Under the pieces are notes generated by a model. The model saw only the letters and a list, made by a program, of their open reading frames with translations, ran no database searches and had not been told where the DNA came from. Positions 29,646 to 35,739 of a stretch of DNA of 35,739 bases are shown here, in pieces. Where the stretch lies: positions 1 to 35,739 of the forward strand of contig JAANXA010000021.1 in assembly GCA_018263505.1 (NCBI GenBank), in the 5' to 3' direction. Source of the stretch: Candidatus Nitrosopumilus sp. Its GTDB lineage: Archaea > Thermoproteota > Nitrososphaeria > Nitrososphaerales > Nitrosopumilaceae. Both the position numbers and the translations under genes were made by a program. Position 1 is the stretch's first letter. Each line of letters opens with the position of its first letter.

Positions 29646-31742
29646 ATGGCAGAATCTGTCTTTTTATCTCCAAAATCAATTGCAGTAATTGGTGCATCTG
29701 ATAAACGGGGAAGTGTAGGTGCTACTATTACATCAAACATAATGAATGGTTTTACTGGCACTGTTTACCCAATTAGTCCATCAAGAGAATCTGTCTTTTA
29801 CAAGAAAGCTTACAAAACTGTTTTAGATGTTCCAAAATCTATTGATCTTGCAGTAATTGTAATCAAAAATACTTTGGTAGCTCCAGTTTTAGAAGAATGT
29901 GGAAAGAAAAAAGTCAAAGGTGTCATAATTATCACAGCTGGTTTCAAAGAAGTAGATGAAGAGGGAGCAAAACGTGAACAAGAAATTAAAGATATTGCCA
30001 AAAAATACAAAATCCAAATTATTGGACCAAATTGTCTTGGTGTCATGAATCTTGATCCAAAAACAATGATGAATTCTACATTTCTAAAAGTCACACCTAA
30101 ATCTGGAAAAATTGCACTTGTTTCACAAAGTGGTGCAATATGTGCTGCACTAGTTGAAGATGCCAGTGCACAAGGAATTGGATTTTCTGCAGTAGTAAGT
30201 TTAGGAAATAAAGCCGCTATGAGTGAAGTTGATGTTCTAAAAATTCTTGCAACTCATAAACAAACTGAGGTTATTGTAATGTATCTTGAAGATATGGGTG
30301 ATGGACAAGAATTCCTTAAAGTTTGTAAAAATATTACTAAAAAACTCAAAAAACCAATACTTGTGTTAAAATCTGGGCGTAGTCCAGAAGGTGCTAAAGC
30401 TGCAATGTCTCATACTGGAGCTTTAATGGGCTCAGATGAAATTTATGATGCGCTTCTTAAACAATCTGGTGCAATCCGAGTAGATACTATGGAGGAACTT
30501 TTTGATTATGCTACTGCATTTTCTAAACAACCATTACCTTCTGCTGGTGATCTTGTAATCGTTTCAAATGCTGGTGGACCTGCAATCATTTCTACTGATG
30601 CATGTTCTAAAATGAAAATTAAAATGGCAGATATTACAAGTGCAAGAAAAAAAATTGATGCTGTAATTCCTCCATGGGGAAGTTCTAGAAATCCTGTGGA
30701 TATTGTAGGCGATGCTGATTTTAATCGATTTCACAATGTTTTGGATCGTGTTTTAAAACACCCAAAAGTTGGTTCAGTAATTTCAATGTGTACTCCTTCT
30801 GGGACTCTTAATTATGATAAATTAGCTGAAGTTATTGTAGAAATGTCAAAGAAATACAAAAAAACAATGCTTGCAAGTTTAATGGGATTAGATGAAGGAA
30901 TTACAAATAGAGAAATTTTAGCTAGAGGAAATGTTCCATATTATACATATGCAGAAGGTGCAATTCGAACTCTTGCTGCAATGAATAGATTTTCTAATTG
31001 GGTTAAGTCACCCTCTGGAAAAATCACAAAATTTAAAGTAAACAAATCAAAAGCTCAAAAAATATTTGATCTAGTTAAAAAAGAACAAAGACCAAATCTT
31101 TTGGAAGAAGAAGGACAAGAAGTTCTAAAAGCATACGGATTACCATTACCTTCTAGTGCTCTTGCAAAAAATGAAATGGATGCAGTAAAAATCGCAAAGA
31201 AAATTGGATACCCTGTTGTAATGAAAATTACATCACCACAAATAATTCATAAATCTGATGCTGGTGGTGTTAAGGTAAATTTGACTAATGATGATGAAGT
31301 TAAAACTGCATTCCAAACAATAATCAAAAATGCTAAAAAATATAATAAAAAAGCTGAGATCAAAGGTGTCTTAATTGTTGAAATGGTGAAAGGTGGAAAA
31401 GAACTAATCATTGGTTCAAAACTAGAACCTGGATTTGGACCAGTAATTATGCTTGGAATGGGTGGAATTTATGTTGAAGTTCTTAAGGATGTTACATTCA
31501 AACTAGCACCCGTAACTTCTAATGAAGCAGATGATATGATTGCATCTATTAAAACTCAAAAATTATTACAAGGCGTACGTGGCGAAAAACCATCTGATAT
31601 TGCAAAATTATCTGAGTGTATACAAAGATTATCTCAATTAGTAACTGATTTTTCAGAAATAAAAGAATTAGATATGAATCCTGTATTGGTTATGGAAAAA
31701 GGTAAAGGTTGTCGTATCTTAGATGTTCGAATTGGTCTATAA
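29646..31742 (+). CDS. 4-hydroxybutyrate--CoA ligase (ADP-forming), fused alpha-beta acyl-CoA synthetase
   Basis: The 698-residue protein is the one-chain form of ADP-forming acyl-CoA synthetase. The CoA-binding domain (1-130, AVIGASDKRGSVG) and ligase-CoA domains (about 150-450) include catalytic His256 (AMSHTGALMGSDE). The ATP-grasp part (about 480-698, with GYPVVMKITSPQIIHKSDAGG) follows. Such enzymes activate an acid with ATP and CoA, releasing ADP. Placement next to 4-hydroxybutyryl-CoA dehydratase indicates 4-hydroxybutyrate as substrate, as characterised for Nitrosopumilus (Nmar_0206, from memory). 3-hydroxypropionate and acetate are alternative substrates. ADP formation is one reason the thaumarchaeal cycle is energy-efficient. 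Confidence 0.9.
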   Translation: MAESVFLSPKSIAVIGASDKRGSVGATITSNIMNGFTGTVYPISPSRESVFYKKAYKTVLDVPKSIDLAVIVIKNTLVAPVLEECGKKKVKGVIIITAGFKEVDEEGAKREQEIKDIAKKYKIQIIGPNCLGVMNLDPKTMMNSTFLKVTPKSGKIALVSQSGAICAALVEDASAQGIGFSAVVSLGNKAAMSEVDVLKILATHKQTEVIVMYLEDMGDGQEFLKVCKNITKKLKKPILVLKSGRSPEGAKAAMSHTGALMGSDEIYDALLKQSGAIRVDTMEELFDYATAFSKQPLPSAGDLVIVSNAGGPAIISTDACSKMKIKMADITSARKKIDAVIPPWGSSRNPVDIVGDADFNRFHNVLDRVLKHPKVGSVISMCTPSGTLNYDKLAEVIVEMSKKYKKTMLASLMGLDEGITNREILARGNVPYYTYAEGAIRTLAAMNRFSNWVKSPSGKITKFKVNKSKAQKIFDLVKKEQRPNLLEEEGQEVLKAYGLPLPSSALAKNEMDAVKIAKKIGYPVVMKITSPQIIHKSDAGGVKVNLTNDDEVKTAFQTIIKNAKKYNKKAEIKGVLIVEMVKGGKELIIGSKLEPGFGPVIMLGMGGIYVEVLKDVTFKLAPVTSNEADDMIASIKTQKLLQGVRGEKPSDIAKLSECIQRLSQLVTDFSEIKELDMNPVLVMEKGKGCRILDVRIGL

Positions 31743-31805
31743 TTCGAATTTATTCCTGTAATTATATTTAGAATATTTATACAACATCAAAATCAATAAT
31801 AATAC

Positions 31806-33332
31806 ATGACTGAAATCTCAAAGATTATTCGAACAGGTGATGATTATATTGATAGTCTTAGAGGTAGAGATCTCAAAATTTATCTTTTTGGTGAGTTAGT
31901 AAAAAATTATGTTGATCATCCAATAATCAGACCTTCAATAAATGCAGTTGCAGAAACTTATGATCTTGCAATTCGTGAGGAAGCACTAGCTTCTGCCACT
32001 TCTTCTTTATCTGGATTAAAAGTAAATCGATTTTTACATATTGCTGAAAGTGCAGAAGATCTAGTTTTACAAAATAAAATGCAAAGAAAATTAGGACAAA
32101 ATACTGGAACTTGTTTCCAAAGATGTGTGGGAATGGATGCGATGAATGCTTTACATTCTACAACATTTGAAATAGATGAAAAACACGGAACTGATTATCA
32201 TAAAAAATTCTTAGAATTTGTAAAGATGGTTCAAAAAGAAAATTTTGTCATTGGTGGTGCCATGACTGATCCTAAAGGTGATAGGAGTAAAGGACCTTCA
32301 GAACAAGATGATCCTGATTTGTTTACTAGGGTGGTAGAAACTAATGAAAATGGAGTTTATGTTTCAGGAGCTAAAGCCCATCAAACTGGTTGCATAAACT
32401 CTCATTGGATTATCTTAATGCCTACGATTCGACTTACTGATGTTGATAAAGATTGGGCTATTGTTGGTGCAATTCCAGCTGATGCAGAAGGTGTCACTTA
32501 CATCTATGGTAGGCAGTCATGTGATACCAGAAGTATGGAAGATGGTGATATAGATGATGGAAACGCAAAATATGGTGGACAAGAGGCTTTGATTATTTTA
32601 GATAGGGTGTTTATCCCATGGGATAAAGTCTTCATGAATGGTGAATATGAATTTGCATCAATGTTAGTAGATCGTTTTACTTGTTATCATAGACGTAGTT
32701 ATGTTTGTAAAACTGGATTAGGTGATGTGTTAATCGGAGCAGCAGCAACAATTGCAGATTACAATGGTGTTCCTAAAGTTTCTCATATTAAGGATAAAAT
32801 TATTGAGATGACTCATCTTAATGAAACAATTTTTGGTGTAGGTATTGCTTCTTCTCATCAAGGACAAAAAATGAAGTCAGGTGTTTTCCTTAATGATGAT
32901 ATGCTTGCACAAGTTTGTAAACATAATGTAACTAGATTCCCTTATGAAATTAGTAGATTAGCACAAGACATTGCTGGCGGATTGGTTGTTACACTTCCTT
33001 CTGAAAAAGACTTTCGACATCCAGAAGCTGGACCACTACTAAAAAAATACCTTGCAGGAAGAAAAGGAATAGATGTTGAAAATAGAATGAGAATTTTAAG
33101 ATTGATTGAAAACATGACTCTTGGCAGAAATGCAGTTGGCTATCTTACTGAATCAATGCATGGTGCTGGTTCTCCTCAAGCACAAAGAATTCAGATTCAA
33201 AGACAAATGCAAGTTGGATATAAGAAGAATTTGGCAAAACATCTAGCAGGAATAACAAATGATAAAGAAGAACCACAAGAACCATCTGATTACTTTAAAC
33301 GAGTTTTTAAAACTAAAGATTCTGTTATTTGA
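31806..33332 (+). CDS. 4-hydroxybutyryl-CoA dehydratase
   Basis: The 508-residue flavoprotein dehydrates 4-hydroxybutyryl-CoA to crotonyl-CoA, the signature step of the 3HP/4HB cycle. Cluster ligands are visible: Cys103 and Cys107 (GTCFQRCVGMDAM), His295 (CYHRRSYVC) and Cys301. FAD-binding marks of the acyl-CoA dehydrogenase-like fold are present, including AHQTGC and GGAMTDPKGDRSKGPSEQ. In the Clostridium enzyme, as I recall it, the last His-Cys pair is seven residues apart; here it is six. Full length and conserved motifs argue for an active enzyme. It follows the CoA ligase by 63 bp with its own TATA-like box. Confidence 0.95.
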   Translation: MTEISKIIRTGDDYIDSLRGRDLKIYLFGELVKNYVDHPIIRPSINAVAETYDLAIREEALASATSSLSGLKVNRFLHIAESAEDLVLQNKMQRKLGQNTGTCFQRCVGMDAMNALHSTTFEIDEKHGTDYHKKFLEFVKMVQKENFVIGGAMTDPKGDRSKGPSEQDDPDLFTRVVETNENGVYVSGAKAHQTGCINSHWIILMPTIRLTDVDKDWAIVGAIPADAEGVTYIYGRQSCDTRSMEDGDIDDGNAKYGGQEALIILDRVFIPWDKVFMNGEYEFASMLVDRFTCYHRRSYVCKTGLGDVLIGAAATIADYNGVPKVSHIKDKIIEMTHLNETIFGVGIASSHQGQKMKSGVFLNDDMLAQVCKHNVTRFPYEISRLAQDIAGGLVVTLPSEKDFRHPEAGPLLKKYLAGRKGIDVENRMRILRLIENMTLGRNAVGYLTESMHGAGSPQAQRIQIQRQMQVGYKKNLAKHLAGITNDKEEPQEPSDYFKRVFKTKDSVI

Positions 33333-33439
33333 TTAATTCTTTTATCGTTTTTCAAAATTTGACATTTCTTAATAATTCTATTTTCTAAACTAATGATTCC
33401 TAAGTAACTTTTTTTAATAAATTTCTCTTTATTATATTG

Positions 33440-33497
33440 TCAAATAAACAGGACGATCTAATGCTGTTTTAGGCATCATGTGAACTTGTTTATTTGA
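33440..33497. repeat. long hairpin between the dehydratase and signal peptidase genes
   Basis: TCAAATAAACA (33440-33450) pairs perfectly with TGTTTATTTGA (33487-33497). Two further bases extend the stem with one G-T pair. The 32-base loop contains a small inner dyad ATGC/GCAT (33461-33464 and 33473-33476). The surrounding 176-bp gap (33333-33508) has no clear gene, but the minus strand has a 15-codon frame inside it (MMPKTALDRPVYLTI). It may be a bidirectional terminator or a small structured RNA. Confidence 0.45.
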
Positions 33498-33508
33498 ATA
33501 TTCAAATA

Positions 33509-34192
33509 TCATTTTTCTTCTTTTGATTTATTAGGATTAGATTTTCTTGTTTCTTCCTTATCTTCATCAATGTTAATTTTTTCTGAATGATTAGAATATT
33601 CTGTATCTTTTTCCAATTCACTAATGTCTGATAATTCATCATGTGTATCCGATTCATCATCTGAAGCCTGAAATACATCTTGTTTTGTGGACTCTTTTTT
33701 CTTTTTTGAGAATTGTTTTATTATCATTATTCCAACAACAATTACAATTATGATATAGTTAATTGGTGGTTTTAGTAATTGTGTTACATATCCTACTTGT
33801 GGGAATATGTATTCTACTTTTCCAATATATTCTTCTTCTGTTATTGGAAAATCTGTACCTGGAATTGATCCTGGGTTGGCATCTCCTTGTGTTCTGATTG
33901 TTTTAGGATTATCATCAATTATTGATACAACTCTATGTACGATTACTCTATTATGATCTGATGGTCTATCAAACACAATTATGTCTCCTATTTTGATTTC
34001 ATCAAATGGAATATGTCCTTGAATAACAATTACGTCATATACCTCTAAGTTTGGAATCATACTTCCACTTGCAACAACATAAAATGGATTTTGAGTACCA
34101 AAAGCTATTTGCAAACCTATCCAAATAACTAATACTGCAACAGCAACAATAAGAATATCTTTTATGACTCCTTTTGAAATTGCTTTTTTCAT
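33509..34192 (-). CDS. signal peptidase I, archaeal (Sec11-type)
   Basis: With the ATG at 34192 the protein has 227 residues and removes signal peptides from exported proteins. It has an N-terminal membrane helix (about 12-32). The catalytic Ser44 sits in ASGSMIPNL, His86 in IVHRV, and Asp104 in the GDAN box, a Ser-His-Asp arrangement typical of archaeal and ER enzymes rather than the bacterial Ser-Lys pair. A second helix (about 143-163) is followed by a long, strongly acidic and Ser/Lys-rich cytoplasmic tail (about 165-227), longer than usual. A TTG one codon upstream is the alternative start. It may be cotranscribed with the zinc-ribbon/PRC gene 45 bp upstream. Confidence 0.92.
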   Translation of the reverse strand: MKKAISKGVIKDILIVAVAVLVIWIGLQIAFGTQNPFYVVASGSMIPNLEVYDVIVIQGHIPFDEIKIGDIIVFDRPSDHNRVIVHRVVSIIDDNPKTIRTQGDANPGSIPGTDFPITEEEYIGKVEYIFPQVGYVTQLLKPPINYIIIVIVVGIMIIKQFSKKKKESTKQDVFQASDDESDTHDELSDISELEKDTEYSNHSEKINIDEDKEETRKSNPNKSKEEK

Positions 34193-34237
34193 CAATTATT
34201 TTCCTTGCCTATGTTGTACATTGATAAAATTTTCTTT

Positions 34238-35005
34238 TTATTGTAGAGGTGTTCCACACTCTTCACAAAACTTTGAACCATCTTTATTTACAAATCCACA
34301 TGAACATTTTCCTGGTTGAGCCGTTTCTTCAGGATTCCCTAACAGAATAATCTCTCCAACTTTTTTGATGTTTTTCCACGGAATTCCACCTTCTGTACCG
34401 TCATTTTGAGAAATTACTAGGATCATGGATTGCGTAGAATCAATTCCTACTTGTTTTGCAATTCCTACTCTATTTGCATTTTCATCATAAACTATTCTAC
34501 CTTCAATTGAATTAATTGAAGTCACTGGACCTGGTTGTGTTGTCGTTTCTTGGACTTGAGGTGTTGATTGGACTTGAGGTGTTGATTGGACTTGAGGTGT
34601 TGATTGGACTTGAGGTGTTGATTGGACTTGAGGTGTTGATTGGACTTGTTCAATTGGTTTTGCTTCACCTACATCCCCTCCTTCATCTTGTTTTTTGAAT
34701 TCTCTATATTCTGCAATTGATGAATTACAGGTATTGCATAGATATTGACCTTTTTCTGCTAACATTAGATTTTCTGCAACTTCTTCGTTAGGATTTTCAA
34801 ATTCTATTTTTGGAGAACCTTCAAATTCTTTTTCACAAGTATTGCAAAAATGTTTAGAAATTAACTCTGCATCTAATCTACCAATTGGTGCTAAAAATAA
34901 ATCAGGACCCCCCAAGTTTCCTTTTACTTGTTGATCATCTGTCAATCTGGCCATTATGTAGCCACCAGAACCTCTTAATTTTTTAATTCTAAGTTCCGAA
35001 CTCAT
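34238..35005 (-). CDS. zinc-ribbon / PRC-barrel-like protein with PQVQST hexapeptide repeats
   Basis: The 255-residue protein has three parts. The N-terminal part (about 1-100) holds a zinc site with Cys54, Cys57, Cys90 and Cys93. A disordered linker (about 117-153) is made of the six-residue unit PQVQST repeated about five times. The C-terminal part has a PRC-barrel-like domain (about 164-222, IEGRIVYDENANRVGIAK) and a final zinc ribbon (Cys234, 236, 247, 250). PRC barrels occur in RNA-processing and photosynthetic or regulatory proteins; the role here is unknown. The repeat is encoded by identical 18-bp units, so its length may vary between strains. Confidence 0.75.
   Translation of the reverse strand: MSSELRIKKLRGSGGYIMARLTDDQQVKGNLGGPDLFLAPIGRLDAELISKHFCNTCEKEFEGSPKIEFENPNEEVAENLMLAEKGQYLCNTCNSSIAEYREFKKQDEGGDVGEAKPIEQVQSTPQVQSTPQVQSTPQVQSTPQVQSTPQVQETTTQPGPVTSINSIEGRIVYDENANRVGIAKQVGIDSTQSMILVISQNDGTEGGIPWKNIKKVGEIILLGNPEETAQPGKCSCGFVNKDGSKFCEECGTPLQ
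34551..34640. repeat. perfect 18-bp tandem repeat, five copies, inside a coding region
   Basis: The unit TGGACTTGAGGTGTTGAT occurs five times in a row without a single difference and a sixth copy begins (34641-34648). Each unit encodes six residues of the linker of the zinc-ribbon/PRC protein, keeping the frame. Identity at the DNA level, including third codon positions, points to recent slippage or selection on copy number. Confidence 0.95.
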
Positions 35006-35126
35006 ATCCAGATTTTACTAAAACGTCATTTAAATATATGGCAAAATTATTCAAACGAAAAATTTATTTCCAAAATCGTAAAATTTGGTTAACATTTTTA
35101 GGTGTGTTTGATAGATTGAGTTCATA

Positions 35127-35453
35127 ATGGGAATTACCGAAATTTCTGATGCAAAATCCTGGGAAGTAGATGTGATAAATTCTAACATCCCTGTGTTTGT
35201 AGACTTTTGGGCAGAATGGTGTGGACCATGTAGAATGGTTGGTCCAGTTGTTGAAGAATTGGCAAGTGATTATGATGGCAAAGTTAAATTTGTCAAAGTG
35301 AATGTTGACGAGGCCAATGAATTGGCTTCAAAATACAACGTGTTTAGTATTCCAACATTAATTCTTCTTAAGAATGGTGAAATAGTTAGCCAACAAGTTG
35401 GCGCTGCATCTAAAGAATCATACCAAGGTATGATTGATAGAGCACTTGCATAA
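35127..35453 (+). CDS. trxA: thioredoxin
   Basis: The 108-residue protein is a classical thioredoxin that reduces protein disulfides. FVDFWAEWCGPCRMVGPV holds the active-site WCGPC (31-35), followed by the family strands KFVKVNVDEANELASKYNV and the cis-Pro loop SIPTLIL. No signal peptide is seen, so it works in the cytoplasm. The ATG start is normal. It is divergent from the zinc-ribbon/PRC gene across 121 bp. Confidence 0.96.
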   Translation: MGITEISDAKSWEVDVINSNIPVFVDFWAEWCGPCRMVGPVVEELASDYDGKVKFVKVNVDEANELASKYNVFSIPTLILLKNGEIVSQQVGAASKESYQGMIDRALA

Positions 35454-35739
35454 TACACAAAACTTTTTTCTTATTTTTAATAATCTGATATCTTAGTTTG
35501 ATGAATTCTTAATTATTACTCAAAATACATACTATTGCCTATATTTTTAAAAAATGTATAGATATTGAAATAATTTTTCTCTTTTTATAATTAAAAATTT
35601 ACTATGATGTTTCTGTTCAAACCACCTATTTTTTGTTCAAGTGTATTTCTAAAATATCCATTTTAGTCTAATTTTGGACGTATTACAAGTGAAAAACACG
35701 CATGCGTATTTACTTTTTGTAACATCACTTGAACAAATG
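35454..35739. other. noncoding tail with nested inverted repeats
   Basis: The last 286 bases hold no gene I can support. They contain a 40-bp imperfect palindrome (35683-35722) centred on ACGCATGCGT (35698-35707), and a 12-bp perfect inverted pair TTTGTTCAAGTG (35632-35643) and CACTTGAACAAA (35726-35737). TGTTCAA also occurs directly at 35614-35620. The window ends in ATG (35737-35739), which could start the next gene, with TATTTAC about 25 bp before it. Confidence 0.45.

Noticed and set aside
34551-34648. CRISPR-like array
   Set aside because: The 18-bp units are directly adjacent with no spacers and lie in frame within a protein gene.
34516-34698. Plus-strand frame encoding a Leu-Ile-Gly-Leu-Glu-Val repeat
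   Set aside because: It is the complement of the 18-bp repeats in the zinc-ribbon/PRC gene, which has recognisable domains on both sides. The plus frame has no start context or family.

Overview
The window looks like a chromosomal segment of a marine ammonia-oxidising archaeon of the Nitrosopumilus type (Nitrososphaerota/Thaumarchaeota). The reasons are low G+C, many TTG starts, TATA boxes about 25-30 nt before probably leaderless starts, archaeal-only families (Pelota, TrmB, Sec11-type signal peptidase, half-size CtaA), F420 enzymes, and the ADP-forming 4-hydroxybutyrate-CoA ligase next to 4-hydroxybutyryl-CoA dehydratase. That pair is a hallmark of the thaumarchaeal 3-hydroxypropionate/4-hydroxybutyrate carbon-fixation cycle. 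The assignment is inference from gene content; no search was run.

Layout. 1-5.4 kb: the start of a tRNA-thiolation ATPase, a site-2 protease, a lone TnpB-type IS200/IS605 element whose right end abuts cutA, pelota, a conserved unknown, a probable C/D box sRNA, yjbQ and a 54-residue zinc-ribbon mini-protein. 5.4-9.7 kb: a TrmB-DtxR regulator operon facing a large radical SAM protein resembling tetraether lipid synthase, then a GT2 glycosyltransferase with a small membrane partner. 9.8-17 kb: mtnA, a DUF59/PqqD-like protein, an atypical SDR, small membrane proteins, an unusual tRNA-Arg, a PLP aminotransferase, an F420 group (PPOX protein, two-helix protein, NpdG) and a histidine phosphatase.

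17.0-21.2 kb is the respiratory module: a subunit II split over two genes (membrane helix, then helix plus CuA domain), oxidase subunit I, a membrane-anchored tandem blue-copper protein and half-size heme A synthase, followed by a convergent secreted His-rich protein that could handle copper. 21.3-29.6 kb is housekeeping: SRPBCC protein, tRNA-Lys, methyltransferase, a second Cys-rich mini-protein, ilvE, aspartate kinase, a GT28-like glycosyltransferase, tRNA-Val, a membrane CxxC protein, a CX4CX2C radical SAM protein and an RNase HI lacking its usual last Asp. 29.6-33.3 kb is the 4HB pair. 33.4-35.7 kb holds a long hairpin, signal peptidase I, a zinc-ribbon/PRC protein with perfect 18-bp tandem repeats, thioredoxin, and a noncoding tail rich in inverted repeats.

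Three points most deserve a second look. First, the TnpB element ends inside the cutA 5' region, so its predicted guide would read into the cutA start. Second, two unrelated genes share a TACTT-N3-AAGTA palindrome over their TTG start codons. Third, the oxidase module carries possible copper-handling parts. I saw no CRISPR array, prophage or clear defence island.
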